From Salvia splendens (lineage: Eukaryota > Streptophyta > Magnoliopsida > Lamiales > Lamiaceae), in assembly GCF_004379255.2 (NCBI RefSeq), contig NC_056047.1:20350293-20414292 (forward strand): a DNA stretch of 64,000 bases. Reading direction: 5' to 3'. A program made the position numbers and the translations under genes. Shown piece after piece: positions 23,805-35,482 of the stretch. Under the pieces are notes generated by a model. The model was not told the origin of the DNA and searched no databases. It worked only from the letters and a program-made list of their open reading frames with translations. The first letter of the stretch is position 1. The number at the start of each line of letters is the position of its first letter.

Positions 23805-24017
23805 AAAGTAAGTAAAAATACTACTCCTACAATACAAGCATGTGATTCAACAGCTATCTCTCTCTCTCTCTCTCTCCCTTCATATAAATCCCTCTCTCAC
23901 CCTCCTCACTCCCCCTTTTGACTCTCTCCAATCTCTCTTCCTCTCTTCACCAATGGGAGAAGACAAGCACCAAATTTCCACCTCTTAATTAACCCCCAAT
24001 TTAACCCTCCCTTCAAA
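23336..24017 (+). promoter_or_regulatory. BRI1 upstream region and leader
   Basis: Contains two CT microsatellites, 23757-23803 and 23855-23877 (GAGA-type tracts on the other strand, known to be bound by plant BPC proteins). A TATA box (TATAAAT, 23883-23889) lies just after the second, then a pyrimidine-rich leader of roughly 100 nt. The start codon context is TCAAAATGAAA. The assignment of TATA and leader is inferred from spacing. Confidence 0.6.
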
Positions 24018-27000
24018 ATGAAACTCCACACTAATCTCTTCTTCCTCTTCCTCCTCCTCCTCCTCCTCCGCCTCTCCTCCTCCGCCGACACCCGCGACTC
24101 CCACCTGCTACTCTCCTTCAAAAACGCCCTCCCCAACCCTAACCAGCTCAGCTCATGGCAGCCCAACCTCTCCCCCTGCAACAACTTCCGCGGCGTCTCC
24201 TGCAACACCAACTCCCGCGTCTCTGCCCTCGACCTCTCCGATTCCCACCTCGACGCCGCCTTCTCCGCCGTCGCCGCCTCCCTCCTCCCCCTCCAAGCCC
24301 TCCAATCCCTCAATTTACAAAACTCCAACATCTCCGGCTCCATTTCCGCCGAATCCCCCTGCTCCACTGCCCTGATTTCGTTAGATCTCTCTCAAAACTC
24401 CATCTCCGGCGAGCTCTCCGACCTTTCCAGCCTCGCCGCCTGCTCCTCCCTCTCTCTCCTCAACCTCTCCGCCAACGCAATCAACCAATCCCCCCACTCT
24501 CCCCCACGCGCCGCCGCGTTTTCCTCCCTCAAAACCCTCGATCTCTCCCACAACAACATCTCCGGCGACTCCGCCGCCGCGTGGCTGCTCTCCGCCCCCG
24601 CATTCCCCTCCCTCCAGCAATTGTCGCTCCAATTCAACAAGCTCGCCGGAATCCTCCCGGAACTCAGCTCCAAAAGCCTCGTCTATTTGGATCTCACCAA
24701 AAACAACATCTCCGGAAATTTCCCCAAAATCGGCGACTGCTCGAGCTTGCAGCACCTCGATTTGTCCTCCAATAGATTCTCCGGGGAGGTCGGAAGCTCC
24801 CTCGCCTTATGCTCGAAGCTCACCTTCCTCAATTTAACCGACAACCACCTCACCGGAGCTCTCCCCGCCCTCCCCGCCGCCACTCTGCAGTATCTCTACC
24901 TCCAGCAAAACGACTTCCAAGGCGTCGTTTCGTCGTCTCTCTCCGATTCCTGCTCAACTCTGATTCAATTAGATCTCTCCTTCAACAATTTCACCGGCTC
25001 CTTGCCGGAAACCGTCGCGGAATGCTCTTCCCTAACTCATCTCAGCGCCTCCAACAACAACTTCTCCGGCGAATTACCCGTCGACACGCTTCTCAAATTG
25101 ACGAATTTGAGAAATCTGCAGCTTTCCTTCAATAATTTCGTCGGAAATTTGCCGGATTCATTTTCAAAGCTGCAGTCTTTGGAGGTTTTGGATGTGAGTT
25201 CCAACAATGTGTCTGGATTAATTCCTGCTGGGCTGTGCAGCGGAGGTGGTACCAGCAGCTTGAGGGTGTTGTACCTTCAAAATAACATGTTCACAGGTAC
25301 AATCCCTCAAAGCCTGAGCAACTGTTCAAATTTGGAGTCACTTGATCTTAGCTTCAATTATCTCAGAGGCACAATTCCTGCTAGTTTGGGCTCTTTGTCT
25401 AAGTTGAAAGATGTAATTATGTGGTTGAATCAACTCCATGGTGAAATCCCACAAGAGTTTATGTATCTGCAGAGTTTGGAGAATCTGATTCTTGATTTCA
25501 ATGATTTGAGTGGCTTGATCCCTTCTAGCCTTAGCAACTGCACTAGGCTGAACTGGATTTCGTTGTCGAATAACAATCTCTCCGGGGAGATACCGTCCTC
25601 GTTGGGGCAGCTGAGCAACCTAGCTATCTTGAAGCTCGGAAACAACTCCTTGTCCGGGAGCATCCCGGGCGAGCTGGGCGATTGCCAGAGCTTGATTTGG
25701 TTGGATTTAAACACCAACTCTCTCAATGGCCCGATCCCGCCTGCTCTGTTCAAGCAGTCGGGCAACATTGCGCAGGCCATGCTAACGGGGAAGAGCTACG
25801 TGTACATCAAGAACGATGGGAGCAAGCAGTGCCATGGTGCTGGCAACTTGCTCGAGTTTGGGGGGATTAGGGCTGAGCAGCTGAATAGGATCTCGACTAG
25901 GCACCCGTGCAACTTCACCAGGGTGTATAAGGGCATCACCCAGCCCACGTTTAACCACAATGGATCAATGATCTTTCTTGATGTGTCGTATAATAAGCTG
26001 GAGGGGAGCATACCGAAGGAGCTAGGGACGATGTACTACTTATCGATCTTGAATATGGGGCACAATGATATCTCTGGCCCGATCCCTCAGGAGCTAGGGC
26101 ATTTGAAGAATGTAGCCATTCTCGATCTGTCCTACAATAGGCTGAATGGCACGATCCCGCAGTCGTTGACAGGGCTCACGTTGCTCGGGGATATTGATCT
26201 GTCGAACAATAATCTTTCTGGGATTATACCTGAATCAGCGCCCTTTGACACGTTCCCGGATTACAGATTTGGTAACAATTCAGGGCTGTGTGGGTACCCT
26301 TTGCCTCGGTGTGGGGGCGGGGTGGGGGCTGCGGGGAGCTCGGGCCAGCATCCTAAATCGCGTAGGAAGCAAGCGAGCCTTGCAGGGAGTGTGGCGATAG
26401 GGTTGTTGTTTTCGTTGTTTTGCATATTCGGTTTGGTTATTGTGGCCGTGGAGACTAAGAAGCGGAGGAAGAAGAAGGAGGCGGCTCTCGAGGCGTACAT
26501 GGAGAACCACTCGAACTCGGCCACGTTGCAGAGCAACTGGAAGCTTAGCGCGAAGGATGCGCTGAGCATCAACCTCGCCACATTTGAGAAGCCGTTGAGA
26601 AAGCTGACCTTCGCTGATCTCTTAGAGGCCACGAACGGGTTCCACAATGACACGTTGATAGGGTCCGGTGGCTTCGGAGACGTGTACAAGGCGCAGCTCA
26701 AGGACGGGAGTGTCGTCGCCATCAAGAAGCTGATCCATGTGAGCGGGCAGGGCGACCGGGAGTTCACGGCGGAGATGGAGACTATCGGGAAGATCAAGCA
26801 CCGGAACCTCGTTCCGTTGCTAGGCTACTGCAGGGTGGGCGACGAGCGCCTCCTCGTGTACGAGTACATGAAGTACGGGAGCCTCGAGGACGTGCTCCAC
26901 GATCGGAGGAAGGCCGGGATCAGCCTCAACTGGTCTGCGAGGAGGAAGATCGCGATTGGGGCAGCCCGGGGGCTGGCGTTCCTCCACCACAACTGCATCC

Positions 27001-27587
27001 CGCACATCATCCACCGGGACATGAAGTCGAGCAACGTGCTCCTCGACGAGAATCTCGAGGCTAGGGTTTCGGATTTCGGGATGGCGAGGCTGATGAGCGC
27101 GATGGACACGCATTTGAGCGTGAGCACGCTGGCTGGCACCCCGGGGTACGTGCCCCCGGAGTACTACCAGAGCTTCCGTTGCTCGACCAAGGGCGACGTC
27201 TACAGCTACGGGGTCGTGCTGCTGGAGCTCCTCACCGGGAGGAAGCCCACTGACTCCCCCGACTTCGGGGACAACAACCTCGTCGGGTGGGTGAAGCTCG
27301 TCGCCAAGACTAAGGTCAGCGACGTCTTTGACCCACTCCTCCTCAAGGAGGATCCGGCCCTCGAAATCGAGCTGCTGCAGCATCTCACGGTCGCGTGCGC
27401 GTGCCTGGAAGACCGCCCGTGGAAGCGGCCCACGATCATCCAGGTCATGGCCATGTTCAAGGAGATCCAGGCAGGGTCGGGGCTCGACTCGACGTCCTCA
27501 ATCGCCATAGACGACGACGCCTTCACCGCCATCGAAGGGGTGGGGATGAGCATCAAGGAAGGCAATGAGCTCAGCAAGCATTTGTGA
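24018..27587 (+). CDS. BRI1: Brassinosteroid receptor kinase BRI1, intronless, 1189 aa
   Basis: Plasma-membrane LRR receptor kinase that binds brassinosteroid outside the cell and, with a SERK/BAK1 co-receptor, starts BR signalling. Visible in order: signal peptide (leucine-rich, ~1-23), N-terminal cap with CNNFRGVSC, about 25 LRRs, the BRI1-type island domain at ~590-648 ([24 protein letters not shown]) followed by the last LRRs, membrane segment ~787-809, basic juxtamembrane stop, and a Ser/Thr kinase. Kinase landmarks: GSGGFG 882-887, K903 in VAIKK, HRD 999-1001, DFG 1019-1021, YVPPEYY. The tail [11 protein letters not shown] is the BRI1 hallmark and separates it from BRL1-3. A single exon and ~1190 residues are normal for BRI1. 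The 5' half is strongly C-rich with Ser/Leu codons, then composition relaxes. No lesion is seen; long open frames on other strands here are shadows of its GC-rich codons. Confidence 0.97.
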   Translation: MKLHTNLFFLFLLLLLLRLSSSADTRDSHLLLSFKNALPNPNQLSSWQPNLSPCNNFRGVSCNTNSRVSALDLSDSHLDAAFSAVAASLLPLQALQSLNLQNSNISGSISAESPCSTALISLDLSQNSISGELSDLSSLAACSSLSLLNLSANAINQSPHSPPRAAAFSSLKTLDLSHNNISGDSAAAWLLSAPAFPSLQQLSLQFNKLAGILPELSSKSLVYLDLTKNNISGNFPKIGDCSSLQHLDLSSNRFSGEVGSSLALCSKLTFLNLTDNHLTGALPALPAATLQYLYLQQNDFQGVVSSSLSDSCSTLIQLDLSFNNFTGSLPETVAECSSLTHLSASNNNFSGELPVDTLLKLTNLRNLQLSFNNFVGNLPDSFSKLQSLEVLDVSSNNVSGLIPAGLCSGGGTSSLRVLYLQNNMFTGTIPQSLSNCSNLESLDLSFNYLRGTIPASLGSLSKLKDVIMWLNQLHGEIPQEFMYLQSLENLILDFNDLSGLIPSSLSNCTRLNWISLSNNNLSGEIPSSLGQLSNLAILKLGNNSLSGSIPGELGDCQSLIWLDLNTNSLNGPIPPALFKQSGNIAQAMLTGKSYVYIKNDGSKQCHGAGNLLEFGGIRAEQLNRISTRHPCNFTRVYKGITQPTFNHNGSMIFLDVSYNKLEGSIPKELGTMYYLSILNMGHNDISGPIPQELGHLKNVAILDLSYNRLNGTIPQSLTGLTLLGDIDLSNNNLSGIIPESAPFDTFPDYRFGNNSGLCGYPLPRCGGGVGAAGSSGQHPKSRRKQASLAGSVAIGLLFSLFCIFGLVIVAVETKKRRKKKEAALEAYMENHSNSATLQSNWKLSAKDALSINLATFEKPLRKLTFADLLEATNGFHNDTLIGSGGFGDVYKAQLKDGSVVAIKKLIHVSGQGDREFTAEMETIGKIKHRNLVPLLGYCRVGDERLLVYEYMKYGSLEDVLHDRRKAGISLNWSARRKIAIGAARGLAFLHHNCIPHIIHRDMKSSNVLLDENLEARVSDFGMARLMSAMDTHLSVSTLAGTPGYVPPEYYQSFRCSTKGDVYSYGVVLLELLTGRKPTDSPDFGDNNLVGWVKLVAKTKVSDVFDPLLLKEDPALEIELLQHLTVACACLEDRPWKRPTIIQVMAMFKEIQAGSGLDSTSSIAIDDDAFTAIEGVGMSIKEGNELSKHL

Positions 27588-28995
27588 TGGATGTTTCAAT
27601 GGATTCTTTGTGGAGATGCTGATTCAAAATGCCTCTCAAAAATTTTCCCCTCAAGAAAATGGTATAGACTTGTACTTGTGCCTGAGATTGTTGTACCTAG
27701 TAGCAGAAAAAAAAAATCTTGTTATTACACATAAAAAAAGGGATGCTGTTTAACTTGTAACAAATGTTGTACAGATATAGTTTGAGTTTGTTATGAATCA
27801 TTTTACATTTTTCATAGCTTTTCTTTTTGTCTGAAAACACATCAGTTTTTGGTTTTGCAGTTTTTTAGATTTCTCTGACCTCACTGTGATAGTGACTAAG
27901 TGTGGATGGTGATTTTTGGAACTTTCTTTCATCAGATCACATTCACTATTATCCACCTTCAGAAATAATTACTTTTTAGTTAATTATTGTACTTATTTTA
28001 TAAATTTTTATTGAGGAAGGGTTGAAAATTGAATAAATATGAAAATGTGTCTGCTAGTTCTTACATGCATGGAAGTCACACATCAAATCCTCTCATTTAA
28101 AACTGGGAAATTGTAGGTCCATTTCTCATGCTTGACAACTGTAATGTCCAGCTAATTTTCACAAATATTCATGTGTATATAAATTATAAATATGGATTTT
28201 TTTTTGTTTTCCCAAACAGGGTGTATCATTATCCAATAATTGTTGAGAGATAAGAAAAGGCATAGACCCTTGACTAGTCAAAGCCTTTTTATGTGATTAA
28301 AATAATATGGAGCATTTAATAATTAGGGATCATAATGGTGGAATGTCAAGTAAATTAGTGTTTTAAAGAGATTAAATACTAAAAGAAAATTTGATTATAA
28401 ATGGGACAAATAATAATCATTTCACATAGTAGACATCATTTGAAAAATCTCAACTTTCTGAAGATATATTGTGCACTCATTTACTTGGATTACAATATGT
28501 CATCATTCAAATAAGTGATTCTCTAGCTAGTACCTAAATTTCTTTTTCTTGAAAGTAATTTTTTATGAGAAAATAATTTTCTTTTTGTAAGATTCACTTT
28601 TGGGAAGATACCATATGACATATGTACTCATTTTCTTGGAATACAATTTGTCATCATATCCCAACACTACTTTTAAGATTAGTGAGTGGTCCTTGAAAAA
28701 ATTGTTATAGATTATGGAGTAGTTTGTATTTTTATATAATTTTGTTTTGTTTTGTTTGTTTCTTTTTTAGTGTGTGTGTGTGCGCGCGTGTGCATGCGCA
28801 TGTGCACGTGTAGTATTGCTTGAAGACTATGCAATCCGCAAAGCAAGGTTGGGTGCTCTATTACCAATAAAAGTGCACATTTTCACCTTGAAGTTATCAA
28901 CTTCAAACTCAATAAAGTCCAATTCTATGTCCTAACCCTTAACTCATTAATTGATTATAACAACTATGAATTTAATACTATATTTTACTATTATA
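27588..28995. other. BRI1 3' UTR and intergenic DNA
   Basis: The first few hundred bases are probably the BRI1 3' UTR; no gene follows. A 42-bp alternating pyrimidine-purine tract lies at 28771-28812, listed separately. Confidence 0.55.
28771..28812. repeat. 42-bp strictly alternating pyrimidine-purine tract
   Basis: (TG)n passing into CGCGCG, CATGCGCATG and CACGTG, with no break in Y-R alternation. Such tracts can adopt left-handed Z-DNA; no function is shown here. Confidence 0.85.
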
Positions 28996-29251
28996 TACAC
29001 CCTCCGTCTACTATTAAAAGGAGTCACGTTTCTTGGCGGCACGAGTTAAAAAATGTGAAGAAAAAATTGATGAAAAAAGTTAGTTGAATATAAGTCTTAC
29101 TTGCAAATATTAATTTTAAAGAAAATGTGAGTGAAATAAGTTAATAGAATGTGAGACCCTATTTCCATTTATAGTAAAAATGAACTGGAACTTTTATGCA
29201 CGGACAGACTAAAATGAAAAACGAGACTTCTATTCGCGGACGGAGGAAGTA
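28996..29251. mobile_element. Stowaway-like MITE
   Basis: Left TACACCCTCCGTCTACTATT AAAAGGAGTC and right, on the other strand, TACTTCCTCCGTCCGCGAAT AGAAGTC. Non-coding interior. Confidence 0.75.
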
Positions 29252-30403
29252 TTTGTTTACAAATCTGTCCCTTCAGAACTAACTGTGTTGTGTTAGTGCA
29301 GCGGGCTACTATTTATTTGTCAATTATTTAGGTGGGAACACTTGTATCCATTATTTATATATTTATTCAAAAAAATTGATTATATTTCATTATTAAACAA
29401 CATTGTAAAAATATAGTAAAATTTATTGTATTTGAATTTTTGGTATGAAATCACACACTACCGAAACCGCACCACGCATAAAAGGGAGGGAGAGCACGAA
29501 TTTTGGAAATTTCATGCATTCATATGACCATATTATATATAGTCTTCATTTTGCAAATGATATAAATAATACCTATTGAATTAAAATATTCCCTAGTGTT
29601 CAATTCCAAGAGTGGACCATGTATAAAAAAGTCCCAACTATCTCATAGTTTCAATGCATCAAGGCACAAACTATTCTATCCTTATTAATGCCTGCCCACT
29701 TGGTTTCAAAATATTTGTAATTTAAGAATTTCAAGATTTGTCCTCATCTCTTCAACACATTTCATGGATCACTCATTTAATTCTTTTTATTTAATTTTAT
29801 TAATTGCATCCCTTTTTTTCCTTATTTTCCGAGCAAAACATGAAAAACAAACATAATCTAAGGAAAAACGATAGTTATATATATGAAAAATTGCTTCACT
29901 TTCACTCAACCAAACAATTTTTACAATGCAAACCTAATTAAATGTGGACACCTAATTAAACATATTCCAGCAAATACAGCTGTGCTTGTTTCTTCATCTC
30001 TCCAACTCCATGATTTAAATAATTGCAGTTTGTTCCCCTATTCAGTTTGCATTATTGATTTTATAATTATCCAGTTGTTAGTATATAATTTTGCTTTTGC
30101 TTAGCAACACAAATATACGTTTATTATATTAGATCTCAAAATAAAATTTAATATAAATTTCTTTTAATTAATTCATAGCCAACCAGACAAATCTCCCACC
30201 AAACCGGTACTACTCAATTTACAAATCAATTTTTTTTATTAGTACTATTTGAAAACATTTTTTTTAATTAGTCCCATCACATGCGAGTTACAATTCAATG
30301 CAACTATCTATTAGTTATCTTTCATTTAATCAGAGAAGTATGTGGCATACGGCTGTCCTAATTTACGTACAAAATTAGTACTACAAATAATACACATATC
30401 AAC
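29252..30403. other. Intergenic, no gene seen
   Basis: AT-rich with only short chance frames (for example 73 codons at 29883) lacking motifs. Confidence 0.55.
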
Positions 30404-30406
30404 TAA

Positions 30407-31981
30407 GGTCATTAGCAATGGGGTGCCCTATGGAGCGCCACGTCATAAGTTTTATCCTCCTACCCCCCACCTGCAATGGGCCACCCTAAGGCGCGCCTAT
30501 ATGTTTTACTATTGTTTTGTTAATTAATTTAAATGTTTTCAAATATGTAATGCAAACTAATTAAAAAACACAACGATTAACTAAAAATCGGCGAAAATTG
30601 CATTGATTAAATAAAAGTTACACGATTCAAATTGGCTAATCTACGCAATTCCCAACTTCCGGCGCAGCTCATCGATCAACCCCCGGAGATATTCGGCTTC
30701 GACGGGGTCCGTACACTTCTTGAGTGCCTTGTGTGTCTGCAACAACATCTTCGCCATCGAGGCTGTTGCCAACTGCTCATACGCGGCGGCCGTCGGGTTC
30801 GGGGTCGGGAGTGGGACCGGGATCGGCAATGGGGCGGCGGCGGTCGAGGATGATGTCGCCACCGCCTTCCCCTTGGCCTTCACAGCCTTGACGCCTATGA
30901 GACGCATGGAGGACATCGGTGTGCCGGAACTCTCAATGTCCTCGTACGTCCGGTTGCATCGAACGAGTTCCGCTTTCGCTGCTCGTGTAACCACCAGCTT
31001 CGGTGGTCTTCGTCCTCTTTGTCGCCTTGGTGTGCAGAATCCCGCCTTGCAACTTCTGTTTGTCCCTCAAGAGTGCCCAGATGGCCTCGTGCTTGAACTC
31101 GCCGTACAGGGACTGGTACTACATCAGCGCTTTGGAGCGCACGTCGCTCAAGCTCTCGCTGCTCCCCTCCTCCCTCGCGCACTTCTCGTACTCCAATGAG
31201 AACAGGTTGATTTGCTTCCGTTGGCGCTTGTACGCGCTCGGCGGCTTCGCCGCATTGTAGCGCTCGGCGATGCGCTCCTAGTACGCCACCTGCCTCTGGT
31301 TGTTCGCGAATATCGGATCCTCCGATATGTCCACCCAACACCTCGCCAATATGGGGGTTTCATCCGGCTGGTAGTTCGTACGGCCGGGGGCGTACTCTTC
31401 ACAATTTCCCAGAGGTGGCAACTTCTGCGCGCGGTGCCGGGTCCGCTTCTTTTTGGCGGCGGCGGAGGGAGGGCGCGACGGGTCGGTTTGGAGACGGCTC
31501 CATGTCATCCAAACCTTACGATTCCGTGCTGAATTCGAGATCGTACTGCGTGTTGGCATCGAACGTCGATATTCGCCCGGTTCTGTACCCGGCCAACGCG
31601 CCTTCCCAAACATCGGACTCTTGGGATTTGAATTCATTTCGTAGTAATAATAAAAATGTGAGTTTCGAGAGTGAAATCGTGAAATGAAACGTTACAAATG
31701 AAGGTGGGGTAGGGGTATTTATACAAAAAATCAAAAACGAGTTCCATCGTCAACCGATCCCGCAATGGGGCGCCCGATGGCGCGGACGGTTGCCTATCGT
31801 CCGCACCATCGCCCGCGCGAGCCCACAATGGCGCGGACGATAGGCCATCGTCCGTGACCTAGGGCGCGCCCTATGCATCGGCCACGGACGTAGGGCGCGG
31901 ACGATGGCGCCCACCCACAATGTAGGCATCGTCCGCGCCCGAGGACGATGGACGCCATCGGGCGCCCCATTGCGGGTGGCC
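30407..31981 (-). mobile_element. PIF/Harbinger-type transposon, ORF1 only, TSD TAA
   Basis: Left end GGTCATTAGCAATGGGGTGC and right end, on the other strand, GGCCACCCGCAATGGGGCGC are matching terminal repeats of the Harbinger GGGCATCCGCAATGG type. TAA flanks both ends (30404-30406, 31982-31984). The interior carries a decayed ORF1 on the minus strand but no DDE transposase gene. The right subterminal ~250 bp is a dense array of GCGCGGACGATGG-type repeats. Length 1575 bp. It could only move with transposase supplied elsewhere. Confidence 0.82.
30641..31637 (-). pseudogene. PIF/Harbinger ORF1 (Myb/SANT-type, NAM-associated C-terminal-like), broken
   Basis: ORF1 proteins of Harbinger elements bind DNA and help import the transposase. 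Reading starts at ATG 31637 (MNSNPKSPMFGKARWPGTEP). The SANT-like part YQPDETPILARCWVDISEDP is recognisable, as is the later block EFKHEAIWALLRD. A TAG at 31278-31280 and another at 31119-31121 interrupt the frame, and the C-terminal part (SSMRLIGVKAVKAKGKA .. KLGIA, ending at 30641) is in another frame. Such proteins are often mis-annotated in plant genomes as 'glutathione S-transferase T3-like' or 'NAM-associated'. Clearly a pseudogene. Confidence 0.75.
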
Positions 31982-31984
31982 TAA

Positions 31985-33398
31985 TTATTCCATTCATTTT
32001 TAATCAAATATGAATTATATAATTAAATCTTTTAACCATGGTGGAGTTGTCTCTTGGACTGGTTTTTATGTATGAAAAAAAGGCGGAGTACAATTTTGTA
32101 ATTTAAAAAGGTGGGATTTATAGATTGTGGGTATCATTTTTGTTGGAGTAATAGTTTTAGGTAAATTTATAAATTAAATAGTAGTAGTAGTATTAAAACT
32201 TTTCTATCCGAAGTAGAGAGCTACCAAATCTCTTCAATTATTCAAATGAATGTCATTCGTTTTAATATTCTCAAATAGAGACATGTCTAACAATGAAATG
32301 TATGTGTGTACGTAGACAAATACACCAAAAAACAAGTGTGTGTAGGCCACTATGTTGTCTCACGCACTGAAATTGATCTTTTATTGATTGAAAAAAGACT
32401 CTTTAAAATTGTTAAATAATATTAATCCATTATCTCTAATCTAATATTGTTTGAGTTTAGCTCATGGAAAAGCTTTTATTGCAATTTTTTAAATAAAATA
32501 TTAGCCTAATAATGGTTTAGAATATAAGGTGGATTTGCCCCAAGGCTGGAAATGGTTAGACAATTTTTCCTTTTGCAAAATTATAAAAGTGGGAGAGAAT
32601 GATTTGTCCCTTCAAAACTTTTTAGTGAAAAATCACAGTATTTTGCCAGCCAATTTTGTCGTCGATCCTATCACTCATCCACACATTCTATATATATGAT
32701 AATTAAAATAAATGTGATGAGTGTCGTGAAATAGACATGACTCGAAATATCAGTGAAGTTCAAACTCATTAATAATTTGGTCTCCCTCTATATAATATTT
32801 ATGGTTATCATAAAGTTGTAATCGACACGTGGATGTCATCAAACCTCAAATTATAGTCTATCAAGTGAATTTAGAAAAAATTAAGGTACACAACAATATT
32901 CAGTAAAAAAGTAATAATACTATTATGGATGACTTAGTTGATCTAGTGATAAAGTGGTAATACCCGAAATCAAATATCTTGAATTGGAGTCATAGGTGAC
33001 CTTTAAATTTATAGTCTATAATAATCCAAAAGAAATATAGTAGGATTTAATATTATTAAAAGTAACGCTATATATATGTGGCAATACAAACTAAACTAAA
33101 ATTATGAATTTAGTTACATTATTCGCTTGCTAAAATCCAAGAAAACAAACTTGTAAAGGTTTGACGGCTTAGGCCGTTTAAATAAAAAGAATTATTTTCA
33201 TAGTTTGAATGTTCTACAGGTACGTACCCAAATGATAAGTTTATAAGTTCATTCGGAGTAAAAACAAAAATTAGAATCATTGGAAGCCAAAATTGGGCTC
33301 TCAAAGTTCTAAAAAAGTTATTTCCAAATTTGCAAATTAAAACTTCAAACAAACTGCAAGACACGTCATAATGTTCATACAATTGCATGCATCTTTTA
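31985..33398. other. Intergenic, no gene seen
   Basis: AT-rich; an 89-codon minus-strand frame near 33119-33388 has no recognisable motif. Confidence 0.55.
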
Positions 33399-33580
33399 TA
33401 CTCTCTCCGTCCCGCACTACTCGCACTTATTTCCTTTTTGGGCGTCCCAAGTTACTTGCACTCTTTCCATTTCTAGTAAAAAATTTCACCTACAGCCGTC
33501 ATTTTTGACTTTCCTATACACTCATTTCTTAATCTCCGAGCCGAAAAGGAAATGAGCGAGTAGCCCGGGACGGAGGGAGA
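33399..33580. mobile_element. Stowaway-like MITE, same family as the split copy at 11.8/19.3 kb
   Basis: TACTCTCTCCGTCCCGCACT at the left and CGGGACGGAGGGAGA at the right, about 182 bp. Internal words GGGCGTCCCAAGTTACTTGC and ACCTACAGCCGTCATTTTTG are shared with 34947-35129 and the split copy. Confidence 0.88.
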
Positions 33581-34099
33581 AATATCCACGGAGGAATAAG
33601 GGATATAAATTTGCCCCTAGTTATTTTTTTTATAATATTATACCGTTACTAATTATTTACCGTAAATCAAATAGAAAATAAAGTCGATGTAGTGTTGCGC
33701 AACTACATACTGATAACCACTCAATACATAGACTGCTCTTACACAAAGCAGTAACCACTCAATACATAGATTGCTCTTACATAAAGAAACGACATAGATT
33801 ATTCTTACACAAAGTTAACTGCTCCGTCGACACGCTCTCATGGTCATATAATTCTCTAAAAAAATATACCACACTGATTCTATCCCAACACATAATTTCA
33901 CATTCTAAAATACTATCAAATAATAAATTTTTTTTTAAAACAGGAATTTAGAAGAAGGGCCAAACAAGGTCTAAATGACTAAATCTTTTGGAAACAGGTA
34001 AAAGCATGATTGTCACCTGTACGGCTCTCAGCCGTCCCAGCAATCAATCTCAGCCGTTGGATTCAGCGCACGAGGGGCCCGCGGAATGCAACGACATGA
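33581..34099. other. Intergenic, no gene seen
   Basis: AT-rich with a short local repeat of ACCACTCAATACATAGA (two copies, about 33717 and 33752). No gene. Confidence 0.5.
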
Positions 34100-34701
34100 G
34101 AGCATCGGTAACGCTAGGGGCCGGGCCGTAAATCGCGAGTCCCGGCCCGTCCCATGCGTTACACGGAGGCGAGTCACGGCCCAGGCCGCTCCCGGGGCCG
34201 CGTTCCCGGCCTGGTGAGCATCCCGCGGCCCGGCCCGGCCTAGGGTTACACGGTGCGGGACGGGCCGCAAACCCCCAAAATGTATTTTTTTTTATTTTTT
34301 TGTCCATTTATACCCATTTCTTCAATATTCTTCCACCAATTTCTCCATTTCTATCCTCTAAATTATTTCAATATTTTTTCTAGGACGTGTAATTTTTATT
34401 TTTTAGGATTTAATATTTTTTTTTAGGATTTGTAATTTTTTTTCTCTAGGATTTGTATTTTTTTTCTAGGATTTGTAATTTTCTTTTTTCGACTGAACAA
34501 TGTATTTTCCCGGTTTGAATTGTTCAACGTATTACATTTACGAATAAAATAGGTTGAAGTTGTGAATAGTGTCATTTATTAGTTGCGGCCCGGGCCGCAA
34601 CCTGCAGGGTTACAGCAGTTGGGGCCTGGGCCGCAACTGTAGAGGAATGATGACGTGGAGGGGACTTGGGGCCGGAAATGGGGACGGGGTTAATGATGCC
34701 C
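34100..34701. mobile_element. Harbinger-like MITE, TSD TGA
   Basis: Left end GAGCATCGGTAACG and right end, on the other strand, GGGCATCATTAACC, flanked by TGA at 34097-34099 and 34702-34704. GC-rich GGCCCGGGCCGCAAC-type subterminal repeats flank an AT-rich middle. The ~80-100 codon frames at 34028-34307 come from the GC-rich repeats and are not genes. Confidence 0.7.
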
Positions 34702-34946
34702 TGAGCGCGTGCGTACTCGATCACTATCTCTGGTTTTGATGTGTCGCGCCACGTCATCATCGGGCTGGAATATTTGGGAGTAGACACATTGGGGTTGCAG
34801 TTTTGTGGGGCCCTCTCGATTATTTCTAAATTATTATAAATTCGGAAATAAGAAAAGAATATGCGAATCATCTAATTTGATGACCTCTTAACTGAATTCT
34901 CAGACACATTAGGTGACGTGACATTTATCACTTCCAATTTATATAC

Positions 34947-35129
34947 TACTCCCTCCGTCCCGCACTACTCGCACGTATTTCCTTTTTGGGCGTCCCAAAT
35001 TACTTGCACTCTTTCCATTTTTAGTAAAAATTTTCACCTATAGCCGTCATTTTTGACTTTCCTATACACTCATTCCTTAATCTCCGTGCCGAAAAAGAAA
35101 TGAGCGAGTAGCTCGGGACGGAGGGAGTA
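34947..35129. mobile_element. Stowaway-like MITE, same family as 33399-33580
   Basis: TACTCCCTCCGTCCCGCACT ... CTCGGGACGGAGGGAGTA, 183 bp, closely matching its neighbour 1.4 kb away. Confidence 0.88.
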
Positions 35130-35262
35130 CTATTTTGATTAATTAAATTTTTTTCTTTTTGATGATTTTCTAAAGCTAACTAGCTTAATAATTTTGTGGC
35201 CAGTTGGAAAACAATTTCCCTTTTGTAGAAAAAATGGGTGGTTGGTTGTTAGGAGTACATTT

Positions 35263-35470
35263 TGTTAAACGAAGGGATTGGTAATGTTTATCATTCTCAT
35301 TCAATCTGCTTTGGACGATAATACATTACATAGATATATAGACTATACTATATCTACAAAAGGTAAACCTAATTTACATTAATTGTTCCTCTATTTTAGG
35401 CTAAATATACTCCCATATCTTCTCTTGATATCTTCTAATTAGTATCCAATATTCATGATACCTTCCAACA
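35263..35470 (-). repeat. 3' LTR of CB1
   Basis: 208 bp; on the element strand it runs from 35470 to 35263. It follows a GAGGGGGAG-type polypurine tract at about 35471-35481. Confidence 0.92.
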
Positions 35471-35482
35471 CTCCCCCTCAAG

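Noticed and set aside
23906..27577. Several long open frames on the minus strand and alternative frames across BRI1 (up to ~206 codons)
   Set aside because: They are shadows of GC-rich BRI1 codons: no motifs, no plausible starts, and biased composition.
4453..29251. Stowaway-like MITE hairpins as microRNA precursors
   Set aside because: Their long inverted ends could fold, but without small-RNA data nothing singles out any copy as a miRNA gene.
34028..34307. 80-85 codon GC-rich frames
   Set aside because: They come from GGCCCGGGCC-type subterminal repeats of a Harbinger-like MITE.
33399..35129. Paired MITEs at 33.4 and 34.9 kb as the two ends of one larger transposon
   Set aside because: Each copy has its own pair of inverted ends, and the DNA between them is a separate Harbinger-like element with its own TGA duplication.
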